64,000 nt of DNA from Rhyzopertha dominica (taxonomy: Eukaryota; Arthropoda; Insecta; Coleoptera; Bostrichidae): positions 4,714,649 to 4,778,648 of the forward strand of contig QCXZ01000045.1 of NCBI GenBank assembly GCA_025024175.1, given 5' to 3'. Position 1 is the stretch's first letter; every line of letters begins with the position of its first letter. Below the pieces are notes generated by a model that saw only the letters and a program-made list of their open reading frames with translations, had not been told where the DNA came from and did not search any database. Shown piece after piece: positions 23,364 to 37,300 of this stretch. The translations under genes and the position numbers were made by a program.

Positions 23364-26300
23364 TATTGACGTTGACGGTTATACTTATACCTTCGCCCCT
23401 CTCTCTCACTCCCATTGCATTATTTGTATTTCTCTGGCTATTTATAAAACTGACAACAATGAGCACCAAGTTACTTAGAGAGCTGTAACAGTGCGCATGA
23501 CGTAAATTAGGAACCCTTTGCGTAGTTGTTGGCGGATTTAAGAAAATGTTTGAAACAGCGTAATTTTTCTACCGCCGTTTGCTACGAGTTGAATTAATCT
23601 GAAAGCAAGATAGATGCGTGGCGCTAGTATTCATGTTGTAAGCAATAAAAGGCATAGGTTAAAACTATCAAATTTTAATGTGCGGGACGACCCTACTGTA
23701 GATTAAAAATGCGATGCAAATTTAAATATACTTACCTACCCAGTTTTGTGAAGTAAATGATGAAAACGATCTTAAACTAATTGGTATAAAATTGGTGGCA
23801 ATGTTTGGACGGTCAGGCGGGATTTTATTGTGCTACTTCTATACGTCAAGAATATGAGTAGAGCCATTTTCTGTTTGAATAAAAGACAAATACAAAGACT
23901 AGATACATACTAAATACGGGATATATGGAGTGTCTGCAGGATTATCAACCAGGAAAGAAAATGAAAATTAGAAAAATATGTTTGTATGATCAGTATTTTT
24001 TTCGCATCATTTCAAGCGAACAGATCTTTACATCCTATTTAACAGCAATTAAACAAGTCTTTTTTCTAGTTGGGAGAACCATTATTTTTAATTCCCGGTT
24101 TGTTCTGAACAAGACAACTGTAAAATTTCCTCACCACCTCCGACACAATACCCATCCCGTTCCAAATCCCAAAACCATTTCCCCGCATCCCCCAACTGCC
24201 TCTTGCACAAAAGCTACAATTTTTAACTGTATATCCGGCGCGTTCGAAGGCCGGTGCTGCACAATGGTCCCAATGCTCGGAACGCACATTTTAAAACAGA
24301 TCAAGCAGTTACCCAAACAACCTTCAAATTTGATCTGGACTAATCGTATCACGGAGAGAATGCAGCGAGGGCCTTTGGGAGCCGGGCGAATATCGCTTAC
24401 TTCTGAATGTGCCACGGAGGGCCACCCCGTGTCTACCTCGCCTAGGTATAATCCGGAAAGGGGATTGTGTACTAACCGACCAGAAAATGTTACCTGCGGA
24501 GGAGGCTGGGAACGCAATTTGCCTTTATCGGTGTCCAGCGGCTGGATGTTGTTATTAGGAGTAGACTCGGAATAGTAACAGTGGCGCTACGGATGCAGAC
24601 GGTGCCGGTCGTTTTGGTGTAGGTTATGCGACGATGGCGGATCGTAGTTTTGTGGACGAAACGAATCGCAGAGTTAGTTTTGTGAAAGTGGTTTCGAATC
24701 GTCACTTGCATTTGGATTATATCCTGATCCGGTTCGAAGGACCATCTTCTTAAAGGACTATCTTGTAATCGCTTTCATCTGAAGAAGTTCGAAATGAGGT
24801 TTGTAACCTAATGCTAACTTGCATAGGAAGCCACATCGTTCTTGGCTGATGGATTACTATTAATCCATTAATAGTATAAAATTTTGATGCAGCTAACCTG
24901 CTTTCCAACATCTCTATTGACGAATTTGTGGTATTTGAATGTTTCGTTTTCTTCAAACTTAATCTCTTTTCCATTCGTTCCATTTGATCCCATTTTTGAA
25001 AATTCTCATTGTCGTTTTAAAGTTTATACAACAGATGCAATTCTTATCACTCCTTTTACAAAAAACTGTAAATCTTCAGTTCATTTACTATAGACTTTTA
25101 TTATGCTTTTCGGAAAGGAGATGAACCTGGTTTATGAAATAGATAGGATAGATTCTTTAAAGATTTAAATTACAATTTCCAAAAGTTACTCTTAGATCTT
25201 TACCAGTAATGGACACACCACGCCTCATCTCACTAACGTATTTGGTCCATTAAAAATTTTCAATATTTTAAACAAGCTTAATTGTATAACGTGATAAAAC
25301 TCAAAATAATGTACATTTTCCTCTGACTCGTTGATTTTTTTTTGCCAAATTTGGTGTTCGAATCAATCAAATGTCGCTTTTGCTATATTTCGTCTGATAG
25401 AGCTAATGGTTTTGTGGATGCTCCTTTTTTTGCTAACCACCTGATCTCTCAGGTCATTCAACATTACCACAGTAACGTTGAGCTCTTTCTGCGCGCTTTA
25501 AAGGAACTAGTTTAAATTTTTTAAAAATTTTACTATACTATATAAAGTTACTATTCAACTCCCCAGGTAATTTGTCTATATGGCTAACAAAATTTTACAT
25601 GTCCTTTTCTTGATAATTTAATGTATTTGCAGTATTGATTGTGTTTTTGTTATTATGTGATACTGTTTTCTCTTGTTACAGTATTTCTATTTTTGGTTAA
25701 CTAGTTTACTTCGAACGTCACATGTTGTTTGTTATACATGTACGTACGAACGTGGTGGCACCAATTTTCTATACTTAAATTTTATTTTCTTTTCTGACCT
25801 TAAATTTTCATTGGTGTTTTAAATAATTTTTAGGCTGATATTTAGCTGATTACATCAAAACATGTATCTTTACCACAATACAAAGTTATATGCTTTGGAT
25901 TCAATGTTTTATTTATTAAAACTATAAAAGTTTCACAGGCCAAAAATTACAATTTCATTAAATTAGTAAGGAAGCGATCTCAATATGGTATAATATGCTT
26001 CTCTTTTTGCAATTTCGCAAATCCTGTAGTGATCAGGAATATTAAGATTATGCCTTCCTTATGTACTGAATTAGTAACGATTTGTTTTCTTTTGACTCGA
26101 CTTGGTTTCTTGTTTAGTTGATGAGTGATATTTTGCGTCATCCGTTACAATTGTTAACACAAATGTAATTCAGAAATAGATATACCTACATTTTTACAGA
26201 GGCTGGATTAATAGTGAAACATCCATATTCTCTTATTTATGCCTGTCTAGCGATCAAAGAATTACACCAGTAGATATATTTTTTGACAGTAATCAACATG
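23364..26300. other. No supported gene; contains unassigned 216-codon frame
   Basis: The longest open frame of the window lies here (plus, 23925-24575, 216 codons). Its second half overlaps a 128-codon minus frame (24131-24517). The first part looks like ordinary AT-rich sequence and the second part lies in a GC-rich patch (24090-24740), so the length may be due to composition. I recognise no domain, signal peptide or membrane segment. The patch could equally be regulatory. From 24740 to 26300 I see nothing. Confidence 0.4.
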
Positions 26301-26301
26301 A

Positions 26302-26478
26302 GTGCTGAAAAAATATGTATGCTCTTTGCGTGTAAGTAAACAAAATTGCTGTGTTGTGGACTGTAACAGTTATGCAAACACAGACAAATCGATTAAATTT
26401 TACTGCTTTCCATCCAAACGTCGTGAAGAAGAATGTCGCAAATTGTGGATTAGTAGCATCCACAGAGAAAATAAGTAG
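26302..26478 (+). CDS. THAP zinc-finger domain fragment, possible exon
   Basis: A plus frame of 58 codons contains QNCCVVDCNSYANTDKSIKF, then YCFPSKRREEECRKLW and an ISSIHRENK end. This fits the first two thirds of a THAP domain: the C-x2-C pair, a conserved Phe-Pro box and the invariant tryptophan. The downstream C..H zinc ligands are missing. The frame closes at TAG 26476-26478, but a GTAGGTATG at 26475 could be a splice donor; THAP genes often have an intron about here. There is no clear ATG in frame, so an upstream exon or a truncated gene is needed. THAP domains occur in host transcription factors and in P-type transposases; the two cannot be separated here. Confidence 0.55.
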   Translation: MLKKYVCSLRVSKQNCCVVDCNSYANTDKSIKFYCFPSKRREEECRKLWISSIHRENK

Positions 26479-29400
26479 GTATGGCATTCTACTTAATGTT
26501 GCGCTAATTGTACAGAATACCGGACCATCGCCGAGTTTAGCACACAACCAAAACATTGCCTTCTGAAGATGAATCTGAAATTAATTTCCTGCGGTTGCGT
26601 CTGGTTTTTGAAAAATGAGTTTTTATACGTGGACCTGCGTTACAGCGCACCGTGTTGTTCCTATGCGGTGTGGTGTCACGACTCGAGAGTGTTGTTTTAA
26701 GCAGATTTTAGCGTTTAGGCCGTGTTTTTCGTGTGGTTTCAAAATACTCGCGTAGTACGACCGAACGTAAATGAACCATTAAATGCAGTACCTACAGGGA
26801 GAGACACAGTGTGTATATAATAATTGGAAATTAAAACACTAGATACTTAAACCCTTACATTTCGAAAATAAGATGCGAGCGCAAGAAACGGATATTCATG
26901 TTCTGAAAGACTGTATTCTAGGAGTGTGCAAAATTTCACTTTATTTAGCGAAAGTACGGTATTCTGTATAATTACCAATATTGCCGATTAGTATTTTTAT
27001 ACGTCCCGTCAGTACAAAGATGAAATTGTATGCTTTGTAACCCAAAATATATCACTGTATCTATTTTCCGTGATTAAACCGCTTTTTGACAGAAGGCTGT
27101 AGGTTAGGATTACCCACCAAAAATGTGTGAGTTACCCGCTGCGAGGCGTTGCAAAGCGGCATTTGCTCACCGCCTATACATGAATTAAATTAGGACGATC
27201 CTGATCGGCGTTTAGTTTGATGACCAACTTATGTCTTGTTGTGAAAATAACCCAATTCCTGATGAAACCGTCTTAACTTAATTGCCGTTCCCTATTAATA
27301 TTTTTTAAAGATTTGAACTGATAGCAGCATTGGCATGCAGTTATCAATTTTTTCAAATAACAAAAATTATTATATTTGGTGTTGAGGTTGTGGAATACTG
27401 TATATCTTGATCTATTTCCTAAGCGTTGGGTTGGACATAGAGGACCTGCGACGGGCTCACCGCATTCGTTTGACTTTACCCCCAACATTTTTTGTAGAGT
27501 TATTTAAAGCCGAGGGTTTATTTCAATAGACCAGGTAATTTCAATGATTTACGAGTACAAATCCGAATTTATTGTTATATTTAGTTTTTCTTGAAGGACT
27601 TCTCTTTTGAAGCAAAACTGTAATTTTCTTAAAAGAATGTTATGCAAGATACCTATCACTTTTATATTACTCTTAAATAACCTTACACCCTTTGGGTACA
27701 AAAAGGTCGTGATTATATATATTATATATTACTCTTAAATAGAGAATTGAAAAGTGAATGTAAAAGTGAAAAAAGCTGAAAAAACAAATTTTTTGTGTAT
27801 AAAGATGGCACTTCAGAAATAAAAATGAATTCGAGCGTTAGAAAAAACAGTATAGATCCTAAGTTTATGATCTCTCTGTATTATATTATACCTTTTACCG
27901 CTACAGTGCTGCTGTCGATGGAACGTAATAAGAAGTGCACACGATGAGTGGAATTAACAAAACTAATAAAATCACTGAAATCCTGTCGTCGATATGACAG
28001 CCGGCGATTGGACGAAGAACTAAAATATGAATTTAATCAACCTGTTCTGCGCCCTTTCCGGTTGCAGCTAGTCGAGGCGAACTTATTAAAACGTAAACAT
28101 GTGCATGTCAGTTGTTTATGCGCCTTTAATTATCGGTTCAGGAAGCGATTATGTGTTTAACATGCAGATGTGAAATTGAAATTATCAGTCCGGGCGCAGC
28201 TGCGCTATTTTTCCGACGCATAGTTATTAATCGGTCGGGTACGCCGCCGCCGTTAGAAAAGCGCTGATTTTTCGTTACACATCACAGGGTGCGCGGAACG
28301 ACCGATAGGCGAACTGGAAAATGTCAGTTGCCGAAGTGACGTAACTTGTTTAACACGCGCTGGACAGGTTTGTTAAATACCAAACGGGGGTTATCTAATT
28401 AGACGATAATAAACGGCATTCATAATGAACTGTCGAAGATTAGGGTGCTCCACCCCACTAAAATTTTAATGCCAATTCAGCCGACGTCCCTTACATCCGT
28501 TTATTGTGAAATTAAAATGTTTGATGGTTTTTTAATTAAAACGTCATTATTAAGTTAACTGAAGTGTAACTCTGGGAAGCGTTGCCTTCATCAGGAGGGG
28601 TAAATTAAGGTTTTCAGGTTTATTATTTTTTTCTATTGCTTTAGCTGCATTTCTGCATAAATTTTTCTTCCAAAAGCAAAAGTTCTCCATGCATTTAACG
28701 TGAGACTCATTTTCTACAACAGCTTTGTACCTAATAAAATTATGGATGTAGCTAGATCACAACTGTAAAGCGTTCAAATAAGATTCTGAACACGATAACA
28801 TATTTCCTTCCCAAAAAGTCCACAAATTTGATTATTTTTCTCAAAACGCGGTTAACATCTGCAACATTTCTTTTCTTTAAGAAACACCTTCACTGTTACG
28901 TCTTAGTCTTTCTATAGTTCGTAAACTACTGCTTCTCTTGCTTTCGCTGGTTTTTCTTCGTGCATTTCTAGCGAAGCGTTGATATTCTTTTACTGTTGTA
29001 CTGATTCACCTTCTTCCTCTTATCGAATTATCTCATTTCCTATTCCTTGTCATATCTCAGACATTTCATTTCTACTACCTGTAATTTATCTTCTAGTCTG
29101 TTAGTCTACATGCAACCTTCACTCCTATAATTAAGTATTGTTAATTTTGACCCTCTTAAGTGTAAGCTGGTAGGGTCCAGTTACGGCTGGGATCCTGGAG
29201 AGAGAGAGAGAAAGATATATTCGAACTAACGATAGAAAGAGAACATCCTATTTCTACAAAACAACACCACCTAAAAACTACTGAATATTTGCGGATAAAT
29301 GGATGCTTATCTGAAAGATTTAGCTATACCCTAAGGTATTTCTCAAACATGCTTAACATTTTTGCTATTTTTTTGCTACTTGCGAGGTCTACCTTTCAGA

Positions 29401-32400
29401 TTATTTTTAGCCTACACTTTTACGAATTTTGGTTATTGTCGACTTACTTTGCACATAAAACATAGCTTACCTGAAAATGCCCATCACTAGCTTTCGAATA
29501 AAACCATTTTCATAAATATCGGTGCCGTAATTATGAAGTGGTCTTGTTTTCTAAAATAATTGTGGTTATCTTTCTATCATTTTCTCGGATCAAATACTTT
29601 ATAATAGAAATATACGGCAAACATCCCATCTCCGCAATGCAACTGAAGTGAAGCAAACATCTCCATGAGTGCGAGAGGGAAAGAAGATGATTTTCTATCT
29701 AGGTATACCTCTTGTACAGAATGCGCATGGCAAACTAGAAAAGAGACAGCTGCCGCCTTTTGAGTCCGCGTACTTTGAGTCGTCGGATTACAAGGATGGG
29801 ACATATACCTATACTTTTCTAGTAGCCTAATGTGTGATACGTATTTAAAACAGTGGTTATATAATTTGTTTCACATTGCACATTCCACAGTTAGTATCAT
29901 AACGGCTAGTTATTTGAAACTTTGGATTGGTTCTGACTGTATTCTATCGAAACGCCTCCATTGGTGACCGAGACGCTCGTGTGTCTGCAGGTTGCCTATC
30001 CATCAGCTTAAGTGGGGAAGCTGCAGAACATCGACTCGTAAGAATGGCGGCAAAGCCATGGTTCGCACCAGGAGATTTCAAATTTTTCCAGCTTGCTATG
30101 CAGTTGAAACATCCTTAATTCATATTTCATTTTCCTCATTACTAATTCTTCCTCATGATATATTTCGATGCTTTGTATACGTATGCTGCTGCCAAAGCTT
30201 CACCAATATAAACAGTATTGGTGCAGAACTTTCATCACATCAACCACAATTTAAAGGTCAAAGAACTGCGTGTTATTTGTTCTCACGCATTTTATTTATA
30301 AACTTTCTGTGCTCACTTAGTCTTAATAACGTTAAACCGCATATTTTCCAAGGTTACTTCTATTCAATGCGAACTATAATTCTAAATTAACTACATTTTT
30401 GTCATATATTTTTGCACTTTCCGTGAGTGACTCGTTATGAGTTAGCTCAACAATTTCCAATTTCGGTGCCCTTATATGATTTATGTGACATTATGCGCAG
30501 CAAATTTGTCTTGCAATACATATTTTGTATGTGTATATTACCATAACTCCTTCATGAGGAAACATTTGTATTTATCTATTACATGTGCAGTTTTGTACCT
30601 CGTGTTCTTTTGAACCCACTTTAGCTTTCTTACAATTGCAGCTTTTATATCTTCTGATCTCATTCATTTTACCATATTACACATATTACATAGTCGTAGT
30701 AAAAAAGTAATTCTGTGTAAATGCACTGTATGCTCCATCACAATTATTACGGCTCATTATTTTATTGCCGTTTGTAAGGATTTATTTATTTAGAATTCAG
30801 AAATTTCTATTTTGTTCTATTTAAAATTAGACCACTTCTAGTAACCAAAAAGGTGCAAGTAAATAATCTGCTTTTTGACAGATAACAAATGTAGGTATCC
30901 TCAAAAGTTTTGATTCGTAGATTCGTAGTGTAATTAAAAAAAGCACAAGCATTTCAAAATGTGTATCCGTTACTTGCATCCTCCAAATCATTGAATATAC
31001 TGTTTCGGTACCGTTAGACATGTCAGCAAGATTTATTTCTAGAACGTAATATAATTTTGTTGTGTAATACTTGTTCTTTTTCTTTAGAGACAAGGGCTTA
31101 ATGCAATTAATTTTCGTGAAGCGGCGGATTGTAAAAAAAAGTTTACATCGAGATTTCTTCGGCTTTTTTAACAGCTCGTCTCACACACAAACTCGTAAAT
31201 CCCCTCATCATCTCTCACATAATCGAATTTCCAAGATAAGTCCTCCCCATCCCGAGATCACAGGCCGCGGTAATAAAACATAATTGCCATTCTTTCGACA
31301 CTTGTTCGCTGCGGTCCCCTAACTGCAAAACTCGAGATATGACCGCCCCCGGGATGATTTCGCAAGTTCCACCCCACCTTGTATAACAAACCAATCCCGA
31401 CGGGAGCAGATTCCACAGGAAATGACCTGCGGAAGCGACCTCTGCATAAAACTCTTGGCCATGTGGTCGGGTCGAGATCGTATATTTCGGGACGGGGCGC
31501 TCCTCTGGGAACGACCGTGATGAGAACAGCGCAAATATTCCGGAAGACGGGACCTCAATTGAAAAACGAAATTTAGGGGTGTACTGTTTGGGTTGCGCTG
31601 GTTGGACGTGAATTTTAAGCGTACAATGTTATACTGACTGGCATAGAACAAACTTTGCTGTACATGTTTATTGGGGAAAAGTAAATAAACTATTAAAGAA
31701 CAGACTAGAATTGGACAGTAACCCCCCCCCCCCTTCCATAAATTATGGGTAGCTCTTTCACGGTGCTATATGCACCTAATCGTGAAGGATGCGGTAAATT
31801 TTTTAATTTTTCTAACATAACGTGTTCGAAGGGTGAAGGATCGAGATATCTTTGTGGTTAAGCCAACAACTGACGTAGTGCAATGTCTTATTGAAAAAGT
31901 GGAATGGGGAGAATCCAGAGGTAGGCTAAAGCATCTAGTTTTACAACTTCCTGTTGGGTAGTCATATAAAAGGTGGTCTCTAGCCATGATCAATAGCCTC
32001 CCACACCATTACTCGATAATGAATACTCTAACAGGATCTAGATTCGTCGCTCAGGAAAACAGGATGTCATTCCTCGCTCCACTCATATGTTACGCCGTTG
32101 CTCAATGGTATGGGGATGGTACAAAAACAAGCCAAAATTTTTTATTTGGCAGTCCACATTCTAATATACCACGCCTTTCATATTCTGTAAACCACCGTCT
32201 TAGGAGTGCAGCGTTTCCTTAAAACCAAAAGTTTAATAAGACGGCGATCTTGGCGTTCTGAGGTTTTTCGCCGACGTCCTGTACCCTTCGCTCTTTGTAT
32301 TCGGGCTTTCGGTAACCATGTACGACAACCCAATACCGGTTCGTTCTTGTAGCAGTAACGCTAAAGGATAAATCTGCCTCTCGCAAATCCACTATTCACC

Positions 32401-32595
32401 CTCTATCTTTAACTCGCTAAGTTGACAAAAAATTGCATGTATCTCGCCGTAGGCTACAGACAAATCAAAAAGCTTTTAGTAATTCCAATGCAGCAAGTCA
32501 CAAAGTGTCAGTTTTGATTATTTTATTAATTGGAAGAACGAAAACAGCAAATTCGGTAACACAAAAACAAGCACATTAATAATGATCGATATTTG
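26479..32595. other. No gene recognised; GC-richer islands
   Basis: No gene or clear element recognised. GC-richer, gene-free patches are at about 28170-28500 and 31170-31580. A GA microsatellite lies near 29198-29215 and a run of about 13 C near 31722-31734. Frames at 29992-30390 (132 codons) and 31319-31651 (110 codons) have no domains and lie partly in the GC-rich patches. Confidence 0.45.
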
Positions 32596-32599
32596 TTTA

Positions 32600-33570
32600 A
32601 ATAAAAACAAGTACCAGAATTAAAAGAGTACATTCCAGGAGTACAACAATATGAAGCAGCTTTTGTCAAGAATAGGTCAATAGACGACCATATTTATTCA
32701 TTGTAACGCACAAATATGCTCGTCTAGTCAACAGTCTTTTTAAGAAAGCGTTTGATAGGAACGACATGCCTATACATGAAGGTAAAACGATATAGTGGTT
32801 TGGTCAAACGACGGTAAAAAGTAGAGGAGTAAAACAAGGGTCCCCTCTTCGGCATACATCATTCACAAAACTATCATACGATTATAAAAATTTAACAGAC
32901 AAGGAAAAGAAATAAAATGCCACATATAATGACATATGTGGATTACTTGATGGTATAAAATGAGGAGGATTTAATCGGTTTTCTAGACAAAACGAAGGTA
33001 ATTTATCAAAAAAATTGATTAACCGTAAATTACAACAAAATCACCGCCATGACTCCTTTAGCGATGAAATGTTAATGATACCGAAATCTAGCAATGACAA
33101 ACAAAATTAAATATCTGGGAACTAATGTAACCAGCAAGCCTAACCGCACAGAAACAGTTAAAGAGAGGATTAAACTGCGCATTTGTAGAAAAACATAAGC
33201 CGGGCTGGAGCGTATTAAAGAATATGTACGCTTCAATAATCCTACATATCATGATATGCCGCTCCTACAAACCTAACAGAAGAAGCCTAAAATGGATAAA
33301 AGAAGGATAAAAGGATATCCTACAAATGATGATAACAGAAGTTTTTGAGGGAAGGACCATCACAAAAGAACATAAACATATGTTTCTGCTTTTCGGACAC
33401 GTTCAAAAAGCTTGCGAAATGAACCACCGCAACAAGGTTAAAGTAGGAAGAACATGCTACACGTGAAGAACAACTTTAAAGAGAATCATAGCAAAATCAA
33501 ATAAAAACGAACTACAGTGGTTAGAAATATCTAAAGACAAAAAAGAAATAAATAAAGAGGTCCTAAATCT
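32600..33570 (+). mobile_element. RTE-like LINE relic, RT and C-terminus
   Basis: The plus strand, with stops and shifts, reads through an RT: LVNSLFKKAFDRNDMP (eroded first catalytic block) near 32730, then RGVKQGSPL near 32835, a region where YADD has become YVDYL near 32935, NKIKYLGTNV near 33105, and a C-terminal RRSLKWIKE block near 33280. This order is that of RTE-type elements. Directly downstream follows a 3' tail (33575) that also exists as a separate truncated copy at 16047. Confidence 0.75.
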
Positions 33571-33574
33571 ATAG

Positions 33575-34372
33575 CAATGCCAAACAGCAGTTCATCCGGG
33601 GAAGAGCAATAATGCTGTCGAATTAAGCCACCATCAAAGACAGAATCAACTAAAGAAAGCATCCGCAACTTGGGTATACTCTGAAAACTTCCCCATTCCA
33701 GCAATTCTCAACTTCCCGTAATATGTGCTACATGTGTGGCAAATCTGACATCAAATTTTAAATCAAAGCTAACCAATTATAATCAGACCTATCTAAATCG
33801 TGGATATTCCGAATCCCGAATCTGAAGTTAAGATATCACGCGATATGGCAACGATTTTGACTACTAATTTCCTTCATTTCAATATGCAACATGTAAAGAA
33901 AACTTCAGGAAAAACTTTACATGGTTACGAAATTGTAACTAAATCGGTATTTATTATCCTGGGGAGACTGAGCAATCGAATCAATCATTCTAATCAACTA
34001 TTGCCGAATCTAATATAAACTAAGAGGATTCGCGCGCTAACCATCATAAATTTTAGGTCGTATACCCCAATCACAAAAGAGCTGCCACGACTACACCCTA
34101 CTAGGAGCAGGACCAACTTTCTCCATCCTGTTGCAAAAAAAATATTCCTACCGAACTCCAATAACAATGCACTATTGCCTGACAAATTTATGAGAGTACT
34201 TTATTTATTTAAAAAATTTATCCACGTATGTTCTGAAACCAACCATTTTACTACATATGGAAGCCCACAAGCATATTACCCCTCCAACACAGCAGAGATA
34301 TAGCCGGCCCGGCAGTATATCCGGAAACGGCAGAAATGCCTACCGTACACTGGTTGATTCAATCAATCAGTA
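33575..34372 (+). mobile_element. LINE 3' tail with TCAA repeat, interrupted by ~580 bases
   Basis: Positions 33575-33725 and 34308-34372 together match the truncated copy at 16047-16250. The end is GATTCAATCAATCAG. Between them lie about 580 bases without a match, holding a 72-codon plus frame and a 63-codon minus frame of unknown nature. This looks like a later insertion, but I found no terminal repeats or target duplication. Confidence 0.6.
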
Positions 34373-37300
34373 AAAAAACGTGTCCCAAAAGTTTTATTAC
34401 TGGATGTTCTTATTGCTATGTTGCCCGGCGGTGTATATCTCCGCATGTTGCTTCCATTTTTATTCTCTAGATTCTTAAAGATGTTTATATTTGATTGAAT
34501 TTGTACGAGAATAACTGCTGTTAAAAAGAGAACTACCATCAAATGCCAATCATTTGCGGTGTTGTTGGAAGTCTTAATTCCAGAACCATCAGTTTTCCTC
34601 TATATCTTTCTGTCCCACTTCTGAGGTTTCTTAGATAGTAAATTTAGACCAACATCTATATCTTTTCTTTATCTGTGATTTATCGAAGTCTTTATCGGAT
34701 ATTCACAGCTGACTAAAAATCTCGATCATTTTGTAAGACGTGGACAATATGAGCAGACTTTAACTGGTTAAAAATGTCGTCCATTTTTTCTTGTTGGATT
34801 TATTGGAATATCTATATGAATTAAGTATGTGCCCTTTGCTAAACAAAATAATAATTTTTGCTGAATAATACGTTGCTTAACCCACATCAACCGTATTCTT
34901 CGTTTGCCACTTAAAAATCGTTTCTAAATCTAGTCAAGTGGTAGAAAGTCCGGCAAAGTAGTTAATCCGGGCAAATTGTTGCAGTGACCACCTGTCCGGT
35001 GCAGATGCATTTTCCAGGTGCGGAACGCAAATCTGTTCTCTCCCGCACAGAGTGAATACCCGCTCTGAACGCTTTAATTACTCTTCACAGTCGATTGCAG
35101 ACTTAATTACCGCTAAGCGGGTTGAGGTTAGGCAATAATGTTTAGGAAGAACTTCCATGTGCGCATGAAATGGACTGGTGAAAAGCTGTTGGATTATTGG
35201 GGATAATTTAGATAATATAAAAATATTGATGTACTCGTAGCTTGAAGATAATTTTGATCTCCCAGAGTTAGCTGTAATTTGGTTTTGTGTATCTTCACTC
35301 TTGTTGTACTTGATTTTACCTTGTTTGAGTAGTTAAAGGTTAAAGGGCTTTTCTTCACTCTAATAAATGTTATAACCCTTATGCTCCAAAAATAATTAAG
35401 TTTCAACGATGTATTTCAAGCCCAGAAACCAAGAAGATTAAACAATTGTTTTTTTTTCTAAATATTGTTTCACTTTAATTTAACTACCTTACAATGATTG
35501 TGACTATCGAGTGGTTTTGCAGAGAAACCAGCTCATTTACTATCAAGCATTTATATAAATGACTTTGCTTTCGTACAAAACACTGAATTTCTTCCAATAC
35601 CGCAGCATTAACTGCAACGAACGCCTCTTGAATAGGTGAAAGTCGAATATTACCTCAATTGACTGCATTTTTTGTGTCAGTCTGGCGGTTTGATCAAGCT
35701 GGCGCTGGCCAGTTTTTGACCTAATTGCTTCAGCTGCCTAAAGGTGAGAAATATTATGGCGCCCGATTTTTAACAATGGGAAGGCCGCAAAGCATGACGG
35801 GTTCATTATAGAGAATGATTGAAATAAATTAAAGTGATGCCTGCGTACTGCAGCGATCGGTGAACTTGAATTTCACTTGATGGAACCAAGAAATTAACTG
35901 CTTACGCAGATATAATTCCTATTAGGAACCTCGCCAGTTACAAAAAAAAATGTTTTCGGATATGAGGGATTCAAAAAATCATTAGGTATCGGATATTGTT
36001 GAAAAACTGTAAGCCCCATTAACGTGCTAAATAGTATGTAGTTACAATTGACCAATTATAGTATACGGTAAAATCAGAAACATTCAGCTAACAGTTTAAG
36101 TGGGAAATTTTTTTTCGTAGAAACTGCGTCTTGACCCAAAAATTATAGGAAACGTTTCGTTTTGACAGTAGCAATAACTGTAAAAGCAGTTTTTGTGGAG
36201 TATTTTCACATCAAGAAATAAAGCAAACGGAAATTAAATGAAAAACCATANGCGTTACAATCTTAAACAATAATTGTCTTCAATACAGTCGCATCCTCTT
36301 GAGTTTTGTGCAGTATCACCATCTCAATCATTTTGTTGACGACGTCAATGAGTTCCTTTGAACCAGCCTAATTATCTACCAAAGATTTTTAGCTTTTACT
36401 TCCCGTCCTAGCTTTATTTCCTGCAACCGCATATTTTGAATTGTTTCCCAGACTTTTGTTGCATGGCGTTTGCATTTCCAAATAATTTCCCAGAAAGGTT
36501 CCATCCTTATTGTAATTTCATTATGGGTTTTTTCAAATAAATTCTTTTAGTGTACAAGTTTTATTTTAAATTTGAAAACTCTTTAAAATTATACGGTTTG
36601 CAATATGGCATTTTTCCTTTGTCCAGAGCGTTCATCACAAAAAAGCTTCAATGTGGTGGTGTCATCTGGCTAAGAATAGTTAAACATAAAGTGGTACATG
36701 GATGATCCAATTTTGTTAGATCTTCTTCCTGCTTGGGCAAGTTACTTTGCTTGCAATTCGATATTGCATAAGCTGTTCAGAGCTAACTGAATGTGCTCCT
36801 TGAATAGCACTTCTTGGAGTTCAGAGAAATTTTGTAAATTTTTTCTCGTACCTTTTTCTTTTGAGTTTCACACGATACTGCTTGATAACTGCCAATACCA
36901 TTTGCTCGTGATCCGAAACCAATATTAAATTTTTGATAAAAAATAGTGCTAAACGCATTCACTAACTAGAAAACGACAAATGAAACAACACAATCACTTT
37001 CGTGCCTTCGCATACAATCGTAAATGGCGCTGTATGCGTTAAAATTATTCTACCCCGCCAATATTTAAGTATATGCAAATGGCTATTGCTTTATGAACTT
37101 TTCTCGTACGTTGAAATGTTTGTATGTTGCGTTGGAATAATTATTTCACGAGCTCCAACGCCAAGTTTGAGTAGCGGTTGTAGAAAATGGTATATAATTG
37201 TGTTATTTTGCACGTATACTTAAAAAAACCATCTCTTCAGCTGCATCAGGTCCGTCAAGTCAACCTATTTTCTGTACAACAAAACACGATTCTCCAATTT

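Noticed and set aside
31319..31651. 110-codon minus frame as a gene
   Set aside because: No domain; the GC-rich patch also gives an overlapping plus frame.
36300..36880. Possible minus-strand transposase or Myb/SANT-like relic
   Set aside because: Basic and tryptophan-containing segments are suggestive, but no motif series could be followed with confidence.
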